From: Dickeya zeae NCPPB 2538
Lineage (GTDB): Bacteria > Pseudomonadota > Gammaproteobacteria > Enterobacterales > Enterobacteriaceae
NCBI RefSeq assembly: GCF_000406165.1
Contig: NZ_CM001977.1
Location: 855,090-919,089, forward strand
Direction of reading: 5' to 3'
DNA length: 64,000 bases
Below are positions 17,623 through 25,336 of this stretch, piece after piece. The stretch's first letter is position 1, and every line of letters begins with the position of its first letter. The notes under the pieces were generated by a model. It saw only the letters and a program-made list of their open reading frames with translations, searched no databases and had not been told where the DNA came from. The position numbers and the translations under genes were made by a program.

Positions 17623-18609
17623 TTAGCGCACGACCAGTGTGGGTGCAATACGAACGGTGTCACCGTGTTGTGCCTCACCGCGTAACACCTGTTGCAGATG
17701 ACGTATCACGTGCTCTACCAGCAACTCAACCGGCTGACGCACCGTGGTCAACCGGTAGCCTTCCCAGGCGGCCTGCGGGGTGTCGTCGCAACCGATCACT
17801 TTACAGTTCGCGTCGCCGTTGAGCCGCAGGGCGTCCAGCGCGCCAAAAGCCAGCGCATCGCAGGCGCAGAATACGCCTTCCACCGAGGGGTATTGTTGCT
17901 GTAACTGGCACATAGCGCGGTAGCCACTGTGGTAGGCGTAATCCGGGTTATCGGCGACGATCGGCTCCGGCAAGCCACGGCTGATCAGGCGCTGACGAAA
18001 GCCCGCCAGTCGTTCCAGCGAGGCTTGTCCATCATGACGACCGGCGATGTAGGCTAACCGGGTCAGCCCCTGTGACATCAGGTGATCAGCCGCCAGTTCA
18101 CCGGCCAGCCGGTTATCAGACAGCACGGCGGTGACGGTTTCACGCTTATCTTCACGTCCCATCAGCACCATCGGCAGTGACAGTTCCAGACAGCGTTCGG
18201 TGGTTTCTTGCGATAAGCTACCGGCAGAAATAATCGCCGCTTCCACCTGCCACGACAACGCCTGTTGCAGTCGGGCGCGGATGTCACAGTGTTCGGTGAC
18301 GCTGACCAGCATCGGCACCAGCCCATGTTGTTGCAGCGCCTGCGTTAGCAGATTAAACAACCAGGGCTGGAACGGGTTATCGAATTCCCCCATCACCACC
18401 GCCACGATGCCGGAGCCTTGCCGCCCGGAATTGACCAGCGCGCGCGCCAGTGCGTTGGGGCGATAGCCGAGTGCATCGGCGGCCGCCAGTACCCGTGAGC
18501 GGGTTGCCTGGCTGACTTTTCCCGGCGCAGAATAAGTGCGCGACACCGCCGAGGGGGAAACGCCGGCGCTACGGGCAACATCAATCGAGGTAATGCGCTT
18601 CTTATTCAT
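17623..18609 (-). CDS. LacI-family repressor of the adjacent ABC importer operon
   Basis: 328 residues from the start MNKKRITSIDVARSAGVS; an in-frame upstream extension is non-family-like and was rejected. Residues 1-60 form the LacI helix-turn-helix and hinge (DVARSAGVSPSAVSRTYS ... NALARAL); the remainder is a periplasmic-binding-protein-like effector domain. The ATG overlaps the end of the hydrolase gene by 8 bases, so it is the last member of the operon. A LacI-type palindrome (23511-23526) before the first gene of the same operon is its likely operator, giving autoregulation. Confidence 0.88.
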   Translation of the reverse strand: MNKKRITSIDVARSAGVSPSAVSRTYSAPGKVSQATRSRVLAAADALGYRPNALARALVNSGRQGSGIVAVVMGEFDNPFQPWLFNLLTQALQQHGLVPMLVSVTEHCDIRARLQQALSWQVEAAIISAGSLSQETTERCLELSLPMVLMGREDKRETVTAVLSDNRLAGELAADHLMSQGLTRLAYIAGRHDGQASLERLAGFRQRLISRGLPEPIVADNPDYAYHSGYRAMCQLQQQYPSVEGVFCACDALAFGALDALRLNGDANCKVIGCDDTPQAAWEGYRLTTVRQPVELLVEHVIRHLQQVLRGEAQHGDTVRIAPTLVVR

Positions 18610-19369
18610 GTCCAGACCCTCTGATGATGTGCCAGTGGCCGTCATGACAGTGCGCCCGGTCGCCCTGTTCGGGGAGAAAAATAGCGGATGAGGCGGCGAT
18701 AGCTTGTTGCAGTGCCGCTTTTTGCGACTGTTGCACATGGTACAACCCCAGTTGTGCACCTGGTTTACGCGCCAGCGTCTGTACCTGCGGCCAGTTGCCG
18801 TGCCAGGCGTTGCCGGTTGCCTGCGGTGAAAAACACTCCACCAGCGCCAGGTCCGCTTGCGCCAGCAGTGTGGCCGCGGCGGGCGTCAACTGACCGTCAC
18901 CGCTGTAGAACAATGACCCCTGCTTAGCGCTCAGATACAACGCCCGGTTAGGTACCGAGTGGCGGGTCGGTGCCGTCTGGCAATGCCATGGCCCCAGTTC
19001 GCTCAGGCTTTCACTATCCTGCCAGTGAAGGGTAAACAGCGGTCGACCGGCCGGCCAAAAGGCGAAATCCGCCAGACGCTGTAACTGCGGGAGTTGCTGA
19101 CGTGGTGCGATGATCGTCAACGGTGCGGTACGCCCGCAAGATTCGCACCAGTTAAGCCAGGTCGTCAGGCCGAGGACATGGTCGGGATGGGCGTGGGTAA
19201 TATAGATGGCGTTGAGGTCGTCCGGTGCGGTCTGGCGTTGCCACAGTGCCTGCGGAACTGTCGGACCGCAATCCACCAGCAATTGAAACCCGTTTTCGCT
19301 GACCCGTATTGCGGCGTTAACCCGTTGGCTGTCGTAGGCTTCACCGCTGCCAAGAATATCAAGCTCCAT
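18602..19369 (-). CDS. Metallo-beta-lactamase-fold hydrolase, PhnP-like phosphodiesterase
   Basis: 255 residues from MELDILGSGEAYD, whose ATG overlaps the end of the ABC ATPase gene by 11 bases. The metal motif THAHPDH (H-x-H-x-DH), a later metal histidine in TRHSVP, and the bridging aspartate in FYSGDG are intact. This is the PhnP/RNase Z branch of the fold, usually phosphodiesterases acting on small cyclic or diester substrates. Its place inside a sugar/phosphoester ABC importer operon suggests that it cleaves the imported compound. Cytoplasmic; no signal peptide. Exact substrate is unknown. Confidence 0.78.
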   Translation of the reverse strand: MELDILGSGEAYDSQRVNAAIRVSENGFQLLVDCGPTVPQALWQRQTAPDDLNAIYITHAHPDHVLGLTTWLNWCESCGRTAPLTIIAPRQQLPQLQRLADFAFWPAGRPLFTLHWQDSESLSELGPWHCQTAPTRHSVPNRALYLSAKQGSLFYSGDGQLTPAAATLLAQADLALVECFSPQATGNAWHGNWPQVQTLARKPGAQLGLYHVQQSQKAALQQAIAASSAIFLPEQGDRAHCHDGHWHIIRGSGHE

Positions 19370-20429
19370 GCACAGTCTCCTGTTTCCCGGTATGCGCGGG
19401 TGAGGGTAAACGCTGTCCATCGATATCAAACCAGTGGCAGCGTTCCGCTACCACCTGCAACGCCAGCTCCTGACCGATACGCGCCGCGCTACGGCTTTCC
19501 ACCACCAGTTTGATGCCAGGTTCATGGATGATATGGCCGTGCAGGTGATATTGCGCCCCCAGGTTTTCCACCAGATCCACCTGAAAGGTTGGAATACTGC
19601 TGGTTATCTCAAAGGCGTCCGGGCGAACGCCGAGGGTCACCGCGCGTTCGTCGCGCGCCAGTCGTTGCAGCCACGGCGATAATGTTTGACCGGACGATAA
19701 CTGAAAAAAGTTCATTTCCGGCGTGCCGATAAACCCGGCGACAAAGGTCGTGGCGGGCTGGTGATACAGCTCTTCCGGTGTGCCGATTTGCGCGATACGT
19801 CCTTCGTGCAATACCACGATGCGATCAGCCAGCGTCATCGCCTCGACCTGGTCGTGGGTGACGTAAATCATGGTGGCAGCTAACTGCTGGTGCAGGGCTT
19901 TTAACTGCACCCGGGTATGGGTGCGCAGTTTCGCATCCAGATTAGACAGTGGTTCGTCGAACAAAAACAGGCGCGGTTTACGCACGATGGCGCGACCAAT
20001 CGCTACCCGTTGGCGTTGCCCGCCGGAAAGCGCACCGGGTTTACGCTCCAGTAGCGGTGTGAGTTGTAGCATCTCTGCGACCTGTGCCACTTTCTCGGCA
20101 ATCACAGGGCGTCGTTCACCGGCCATCTTGAGCGCGAACCCCATGTTTTCCGCCACGGTCATGTGCGGGTAAAGCGCATAAGATTGAAACACCATCGCCA
20201 TTTCCCGCAGGCCTGGCGGCTGGCGCGAGATATCGTCGTCACCCAGCAGAATCTGGCCGCTGTCTTGTTCTTCCAGCCCGGCGATGGTCCGCAATAGGGT
20301 TGATTTGCCACAGCCGGATGGGCCGACGAACACCACCAATTCTCCCTGACGGATATGCAAATCGATGCCGTGCAGCACCGTCTGGCGACCGTAGTGCTTG
20401 GTGACCTGATGTAATCGTAATTCACTCAT
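19359..20429 (-). CDS. ABC importer ATPase (UgpC/MalK type)
   Basis: 356 residues. Walker A GPSGCGKST (about 37-45), signature LSGGQ, Walker B LFLFDEPLSNLD and switch histidine (TMIYVTHDQ) are all intact. A C-terminal MalK-like regulatory domain (about 235-356) includes GVRPDAF. It belongs to the carbohydrate/glycerol-phosphate CUT1 family and pairs with the two permeases and binding protein of this operon. The permease stop is about 9 bases upstream. Confidence 0.93.
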   Translation of the reverse strand: MSELRLHQVTKHYGRQTVLHGIDLHIRQGELVVFVGPSGCGKSTLLRTIAGLEEQDSGQILLGDDDISRQPPGLREMAMVFQSYALYPHMTVAENMGFALKMAGERRPVIAEKVAQVAEMLQLTPLLERKPGALSGGQRQRVAIGRAIVRKPRLFLFDEPLSNLDAKLRTHTRVQLKALHQQLAATMIYVTHDQVEAMTLADRIVVLHEGRIAQIGTPEELYHQPATTFVAGFIGTPEMNFFQLSSGQTLSPWLQRLARDERAVTLGVRPDAFEITSSIPTFQVDLVENLGAQYHLHGHIIHEPGIKLVVESRSAARIGQELALQVVAERCHWFDIDGQRLPSPAHTGKQETVHGA

Positions 20430-20438
20430 CCGCGAATC

Positions 20439-21266
20439 CTATTTCTGGCTGACGGCGAAGCCGCGCAGCAAATAACGTTGAACAAAGCCCGCCACCAGCA
20501 ACACCGGCAGCGAAGACAGCAACCCGATGCTCATCAGTTCTCCCCAATAGATCTGGTTTTCAGTCATGAAGTTGGCGATAAACAGCGGCAGCGTGAATTG
20601 CTGTGGGGTTTGCAGATACAGCAGGGCAAACAGGAATTCGTTCCAGGCCATGATCAGGGTGAAGATCGCCGTGGCGACCAGACCGGGAGCACACACCGGC
20701 AGCACGATGTAACGCAGCCGTCGCCACAGCCCGGCACCGTCCATCGCGGCGGCTTCTTCCAGCGACAGCGGCACATCGCGGATAAAGCTGAGCAGCATCC
20801 AGATACAAAACGGCAGGGTGTAGACCTGATACGCCAGCATCAGCCCGGCCAGACTGTTGAGCAGGTGCAGCGATTTGAGCAACGAATACAGCGGGATGGC
20901 CACCACCATCGGCGGCATCATCTTGATCAACAGCACCAACAGCAGGAACAGGCTATCCAGTCGTGCCGGGAAGCGGTGGCGTGCCAGCGTATAGGCAGCC
21001 ATAAAACCGGTTATCAGCGATAACGCGGTGGCACCCGCCGCGACCCAGAGGGTATTAAGCAGCCGTGCGCCAACGCCATTATCCAGCAGGCTCTTGAGGT
21101 GAGTGAGTGTCCACTGTTGCGGCCAGAACGGACTGGAAAGGCTAGAGAATTCCGCGGTGGACTTAAACGCCGCTGCCACCATCCACAGGATCGGTAAGGT
21201 GAAAAACAGCAACGCGATAGCCAGCGCCAGGGCACGTAGTGCCGTCAGCCAGAAGGGGAGTCTCAT
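20439..21266 (-). CDS. ABC importer permease, MalG/UgpE type
   Basis: 275 residues with six transmembrane helices. The cytoplasmic EAA loop EAAAMDGAGLWRRL (about residues 172-185) that docks the ATPase is present. It starts 4 bases inside the upstream permease gene, so translation is coupled. Together with the MalF-type permease it forms the channel of a CUT1 importer. Confidence 0.92.
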   Translation of the reverse strand: MRLPFWLTALRALALAIALLFFTLPILWMVAAAFKSTAEFSSLSSPFWPQQWTLTHLKSLLDNGVGARLLNTLWVAAGATALSLITGFMAAYTLARHRFPARLDSLFLLLVLLIKMMPPMVVAIPLYSLLKSLHLLNSLAGLMLAYQVYTLPFCIWMLLSFIRDVPLSLEEAAAMDGAGLWRRLRYIVLPVCAPGLVATAIFTLIMAWNEFLFALLYLQTPQQFTLPLFIANFMTENQIYWGELMSIGLLSSLPVLLVAGFVQRYLLRGFAVSQK

Positions 21267-22135
21267 GCGCTTTTCCCTCCACGCAGTAACTGCCAGGCGT
21301 AGACCAGGCTCATGGCGGCGGCGAACAGCAGCATAATGACTGCCCCGGCGCTGGCGAGCCCCAGATTAAAAAACTTAAAGCCTTGCTGATAGATGTACAG
21401 CGACAGGGTTTCGGTCGCATAACCGGGGCCGCCGCCGGTCAGGGCGTACACTTTGTCGAACAGCTTGAAGGTGTCGATGGAGCGCAGCAGCAGCGCCAGC
21501 ATGAGAGGTTGGCGGATAAGTGGCAGCGTGACGTACCACAGCCGTTTCCAGCCATTGGCGCCGTCGCTTTGCGCCGCTTCCAGTATGTCTTTGGGGATTA
21601 CCTGTAACCCGGCGAGAATGATAAGACAGGCCATCGGCGTCCACTGCCAGATATCCACCAACATCAGCGACCACAGCGCCAGATGCGGGCTGGATAGCCA
21701 CGGTTGCGGCATCAGCCCCAGCGCGGTCAGGCAATTATTCAGCAGGCCAAAATCGTAATGAAACCACACGCGCCAGATGGCTGAACACACCAGCGTGGAG
21801 ATCATCATGGGGTAAATCAGCAGGCTCAACACCCACTGGCGACCGGGGAAATGGCGGTACAGTAATAACGCTAATACCAGCCCCAGCAGCACTTGCAACA
21901 GTGAACTGCCGACTGAAAACAGCAGGGTGTTTTTCAGGCTGGTGGTAAAAAACCAGTCGGCGAACAATTGGCGATAGTTGTCCAACCCGACCCAACTGCG
22001 GCTGGCGGCGGCATAATCGACCTTGCTGAAGGAGTAAAGCAGCATCTGGCCGATGGGGTAGAGCGTCAGCAGTAGCAGTAACGTGGCGGCGGGCAGGAGC
22101 AGCAGCCAGCGTTGCCAGCGGGAGTCAAAATGCAT
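21263..22135 (-). CDS. ABC importer permease, MalF/UgpA type
   Basis: 290 residues with six transmembrane helices and EAA loop EAAQSDGANGWKRL (about 187-200). It lacks the large periplasmic MalF domain, resembling UgpA. It lies directly downstream of the binding-protein gene, after a gap of about 70 bases, and overlaps the next permease gene by 4 bases. Confidence 0.92.
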   Translation of the reverse strand: MHFDSRWQRWLLLLPAATLLLLLTLYPIGQMLLYSFSKVDYAAASRSWVGLDNYRQLFADWFFTTSLKNTLLFSVGSSLLQVLLGLVLALLLYRHFPGRQWVLSLLIYPMMISTLVCSAIWRVWFHYDFGLLNNCLTALGLMPQPWLSSPHLALWSLMLVDIWQWTPMACLIILAGLQVIPKDILEAAQSDGANGWKRLWYVTLPLIRQPLMLALLLRSIDTFKLFDKVYALTGGGPGYATETLSLYIYQQGFKFFNLGLASAGAVIMLLFAAAMSLVYAWQLLRGGKSA

Positions 22136-22208
22136 GGGGTGTCCTTGCGTGGGCGGACCGTGGCCCGCCCGAAAACAGTCATGTTGATGCGTGTTACTTC
22201 AGTCCGTA

Positions 22209-23489
22209 TTACTTCAGGACCTGTGCGATCTTTTGATTAGCCTGTTCTAACGCGACCTTCGCTGGCATTTGATCCATCAGCGCCAGTTGCAGGTAGTCGC
22301 CGAGGATGCTTTCCACTTCCTGCCAGTTGCGGATACGCGGACGCGCCTTGCCCGCTTCCAGTGCTGCTAACTGTGCCGGATACCAGCGGTATTTCTGCAC
22401 CACTTGTGCATCCTGATAGACGCTGCGGCGAGTCGGCGGCAGTCCCAGCTCCAGCGCCAGCGCTTTCTGGTTTTCCGCGCTGGTGAGGTAGCTCAGGAAT
22501 TGCTGCGCCAGTTCGCTGTGCTGGCTATTTTTGGCAATAGCCATCTGCCAGATACCCAGCATCGGTGATGGGCCGACGTTTTGCCCCGGTGCCGGTTGCA
22601 ACGTCATTTTGCCGACCACTTTAGATTTGTCAGCGTCGTCCAGTGTTGCCGCCCAGGCAGGCCAGACTTCGATCGCCATCGCCGCTTTACCTTGCTCCAT
22701 CGCCTGACGGACATCGGCGGCGTTGTACACCTCAACCCCGGTCGGCGCGAAGGCTTTCAGCGCCTTGAGGGTATTGAGTGCCTGAAGTGCTTGCGGCGAG
22801 TCTAGCGAGGCTTTGCCGTTGGTGATGACGTTGCCGCCGTAGGCCCACAGCATTGGCATAAAGCCGGACACAATCGGGTTGCCCTTCATGCCACGGAACA
22901 CCACGCCGGAAACCCCCGGTTCCTGCTGTTGCAGGGTTTTGGCATCGCTTAATACTTCGTCCCAACTGGCGGGGGCTTTGAGCTGGTGTTTATCGAACAG
23001 ATCCTGGCGATAAGCAAACATTGCCACGTTACCGACCACCGGCAGGCTGTACGCCGGGCCGCTGTTTTCCGGCACGCGTGAGACATTCAGTACCGCCGGA
23101 ATAAAATCGCTGCTTTGCAGGCTTTCCGGCAGTGGTTGTAGCCAGCCATTACCGGCGAACTCCGGGCTCCAGCTGTCGTCCATCAGCATCAGGTCGTAGG
23201 CCGAGGCGTTTTCCCGCAGGGAGATCACCAGTTTTTCATACAGGTTGGCGTAGGGCAGTTTCAGCAGTTCAATCTGCTTGCCAGGGTGCTGCTGCTGGAA
23301 ACGAGCCAGCGTACTGTCGAGTGCTTTGCCGTAAACGTCATCGCGTCCGGCGATGACCAGATCAGCGGCCTGCGATGTCATGCTGCATGCCAGACCCACG
23401 GCGAGCAACAGACGGGAAAGGGAAGTCTTACTGTGTGAGTGAGTGGTGTTGCCAGACATATTTTTGCCAAACATATTCTTGCCAAACAT
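22209..23489 (-). CDS. ABC importer periplasmic substrate-binding protein (family 1)
   Basis: 426 residues when read from the first ATG. A signal peptide ends about residue 41 (SMTSQA). The mature part has the family-1 solute-binding fold (YDLMLMDDSW, YNAADVRQAMEQGKAAMAIEVWPAW, SAENQK). It starts the importer operon. The first 15 codons are made by a 15-base tandem repeat that carries three in-frame ATGs (23489, 23474, 23459), so the true start is uncertain. The substrate is unknown; Ugp-like relatives bind glycerol-phosphates or sugars. Confidence 0.88.
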   Translation of the reverse strand: MFGKNMFGKNMSGNTTHSHSKTSLSRLLLAVGLACSMTSQAADLVIAGRDDVYGKALDSTLARFQQQHPGKQIELLKLPYANLYEKLVISLRENASAYDLMLMDDSWSPEFAGNGWLQPLPESLQSSDFIPAVLNVSRVPENSGPAYSLPVVGNVAMFAYRQDLFDKHQLKAPASWDEVLSDAKTLQQQEPGVSGVVFRGMKGNPIVSGFMPMLWAYGGNVITNGKASLDSPQALQALNTLKALKAFAPTGVEVYNAADVRQAMEQGKAAMAIEVWPAWAATLDDADKSKVVGKMTLQPAPGQNVGPSPMLGIWQMAIAKNSQHSELAQQFLSYLTSAENQKALALELGLPPTRRSVYQDAQVVQKYRWYPAQLAALEAGKARPRIRNWQEVESILGDYLQLALMDQMPAKVALEQANQKIAQVLK

Positions 23490-23493
23490 AGTG
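23449..23493. repeat. Three 15-base tandem repeats carrying alternative start codons of the binding-protein gene
   Basis: Units (plus strand) TTGCCAGACATATTT, TTGCCAAACATATTC and TTGCCAAACATAGTG. Read on the minus strand each provides ATG-T(T/C)T-GGC-AAx, in frame with the next. Adding or losing a unit changes the N-terminus by five residues without shifting frame. Confidence 0.7.
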
Positions 23494-23510
23494 AGCGCCT
23501 TTTGTCAGGA

Positions 23511-23526
23511 GTGCATACGTTTGCAC
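23511..23526. promoter_or_regulatory. LacI-family operator upstream of the ABC importer operon
   Basis: GTGCATACGTTTGCAC is a near-perfect palindrome centred on CG (6 of 7 symmetric positions), the form recognised by LacI/GalR-family repressors. It lies about 22 bases upstream of the first binding-protein ATG. The LacI gene at the end of the operon is the obvious candidate to bind it. Confidence 0.7.
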
Positions 23527-23633
23527 AGGCGCTATCTTTGGCGACAAGGATGACAAAAACATGAAAGCAGGATGAACAATCGGAGATCCGGCCGCGGTGA
23601 AGGGAAGCCGACGACACGGCTCCCCTGACGAGG

Positions 23634-24827
23634 TCAGACTTTTTTCGGCAGGCGGGCGAAACTCACCATCAGTTGGACACCGTTAATCAGCACCAGCAGT
23701 GCAGTCACCAGAAAGACCCAACGGTAGCCCAACGTAGCGGAGACTGTGGAACCCAGCAGCGGGCCGACCACGTTGCCCAAATACATACAGGACTGGTTAT
23801 AACCGAAAATGCGTCCGGTGACCTGCTGGCTGCTGTATTTGACCAGCAGCGCCTGCACGGCGGGCATCAGCGCACCGTCGGCGAACCCTAACGCAAAACG
23901 TAAAATCCCAAGCTGGACAGAGCTTTGCACCGCCGACATCAGGAAAAACAGCAGTGCGCACAGGAATAGCGCGACGATCAACACCCGCTGAGAACCGATG
24001 CGATCCCCCAGTTTGCCGAGGCGGGGAGCGGACAGCAGCGCCGACACACCCGGTACGGCGGCGATAATCCCGCTGATAAAGGCAATGTTATCAATGTTAG
24101 GGGACAAGTCGCGGATAAACAGCGTCAGAATAGGGCTGATAGAGCCATTCGCCATCTGAATCATCATGGTGGTGACGCACAGACTGATAATCAACAGCGG
24201 ATAAGGCAGCGAGGCAAATACCGCCCGGCCGCTGAGCTGCGCCTTTTTACTGACGGTAATCGCGCTTTCGCGAACCGCGAACAACGTAATCAGAAAGCAG
24301 ATAAACAGCAGGGCGGAGGTGATGAAAAACACCATGCGCAAACCGATGGTATCGGCCATAAAGCCGCCAAGCAACGGCCCAATCAACACCCCGGCGACTT
24401 GCCCGGTCGACAGCGTGCCTAGCGCCCAACCGCTGCGGTTGCGCGGTACTTGCGAGGCAATCAGCGCCATGGCGTTAGGAATGTAGCCGGAAGTCAGCCC
24501 CATCAGGGTGCGCAGAATAAACAGGTGCCAGACGTTGGTCGCCATGCCTTGCAGCGCCATGACGATAGACATGCCGAGCGCAGCACGCAGCAGCATCAGC
24601 TTACGGCCTTTGCGATCAGCCAGACTGCCCCATAGCGGCGCGACGATGGCAGAAACCAAAAACGAGGAACTGAACACCAGACCGGACCACAGATTCAAGG
24701 CAGTGTGGTCACTGACCCCAAGGTGTTCGATATAGAGCGGCAGAAACGGCAGTATCTGGCTCATTGCCATGCCGGTAAAAAAGCATCCCAGCCAGGCGGC
24801 GAAGAGGTTGAGTTTCCAGGTTTCCAT
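23634..24827 (-). CDS. mdtG: MFS multidrug efflux transporter MdtG
   Basis: 397 residues, 12 transmembrane helices. Close to E. coli MdtG throughout: AAWLGCFFTGMAMS, PFLPLYIEHLGV, LADRKGRKLMLLR, RSGWALGTLSTGQVAG, SAPRLGKLGDRIG, GRIFGYNQS. It is a proton-driven drug exporter in the inner membrane. Monocistronic: a gap of about 145 bases precedes the ABC operon downstream, and the azuC-like locus lies upstream on the other strand. Confidence 0.9.
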   Translation of the reverse strand: METWKLNLFAAWLGCFFTGMAMSQILPFLPLYIEHLGVSDHTALNLWSGLVFSSSFLVSAIVAPLWGSLADRKGRKLMLLRAALGMSIVMALQGMATNVWHLFILRTLMGLTSGYIPNAMALIASQVPRNRSGWALGTLSTGQVAGVLIGPLLGGFMADTIGLRMVFFITSALLFICFLITLFAVRESAITVSKKAQLSGRAVFASLPYPLLIISLCVTTMMIQMANGSISPILTLFIRDLSPNIDNIAFISGIIAAVPGVSALLSAPRLGKLGDRIGSQRVLIVALFLCALLFFLMSAVQSSVQLGILRFALGFADGALMPAVQALLVKYSSQQVTGRIFGYNQSCMYLGNVVGPLLGSTVSATLGYRWVFLVTALLVLINGVQLMVSFARLPKKV

Positions 24828-25069
24828 AGGGCAGGTTTACATCGTCAGTAAAAGGCCGGGGCAAGCGCGCCAGTGCCGCGCTGAATTACGCAGCCCCGTT
24901 AGTATGGCTGCTTTTGTCTTAGCCGGGAAATAATTTTATAGATCAAAGAATAATCCAAACCCGGATAGTGAGGTGTTTTTGGTTGCAAAAAAGCGCTGCC
25001 ATAGGGAGAGAATGAGCAGGCGGCATGACCGGGTTAAGTGGGGAAACTAAAACGTGAGTCTGATTTTTT

Positions 25070-25085
25070 TGTGATAGCCATCACA
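25070..25085. promoter_or_regulatory. Consensus CRP site upstream of the azuC-like gene
   Basis: TGTGA-TAGCCA-TCACA has both pentamers fully matching the CRP consensus with the correct 6-base spacer. Its centre lies near -49 from the predicted transcription start (about 25127), which is neither the class I nor class II activating position, so repression or a different start are both possible. Confidence 0.8.
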
Positions 25086-25091
25086 AAAGTA

Positions 25092-25120
25092 TTGCGTCTG
25101 AATTCAACAAAACGTACAAT
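25092..25120 (+). promoter_or_regulatory. Sigma-70 promoter of the azuC-like gene
   Basis: TTGCGT (25092-25097), 17-base spacer, TACAAT (25115-25120). It lies just downstream of the CRP site and about 40 bases before the small ORF. Confidence 0.65.
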
Positions 25121-25161
25121 CTTTTACCAGAAAGTTCACAAATAAGTCGTTAACCAAGGTG

Positions 25162-25245
25162 ATGAACGTGCGTAAATTTCTGAGAAGACTGCTGATCGCT
25201 TATGTCAATGCTTACAAAGACATCCCGCCGGGTGCCATGCATTAA
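25162..25245 (+). CDS. azuC: 27-residue amphipathic small protein, AzuC homologue (possible dual-function RNA)
   Basis: The reading frame begins MNVRKFLRRLLIAYVNAY and ends KDIPPGAMH. From memory, E. coli AzuC (28 residues) begins MKLRKILKSMF and ends KDVPPGNMF; the shared frame is x-x-RK-x-L ... Y ... KD(I/V)PPG-x-M. AzuC is reported to bind aerobic glycerol-3-phosphate dehydrogenase GlpD, and its mRNA (AzuCR) also base-pairs with other mRNAs under CRP control. Here the gene has its own promoter, consensus CRP box and strong terminator, giving a transcript of roughly 180 bases. AAGG lies only 2 bases before the ATG; a GTG two codons in (25168) has better spacing. The positively charged helix suggests membrane association. 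Confidence 0.72.
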   Translation: MNVRKFLRRLLIAYVNAYKDIPPGAMH

Positions 25246-25271
25246 TTGCCTAAGCAGACCAAGATACTAAT

Positions 25272-25306
25272 AAGAAGGCCGCTATGATAGCGGCCTTCTT
25301 GTTTTT
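25272..25306 (+). terminator. Intrinsic terminator of the azuC-like transcript
   Basis: Perfect 13-base arms (AAGAAGGCCGCTA / TAGCGGCCTTCTT) with a TGA loop, followed by GTTTTT. The upstream arm starts with A-rich bases, so it may also stop transcription leaving the dehydrogenase gene on the other strand. Confidence 0.88.
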
Positions 25307-25336
25307 CGAGCGGGTTGTTACTGCATGCTGATGCGG

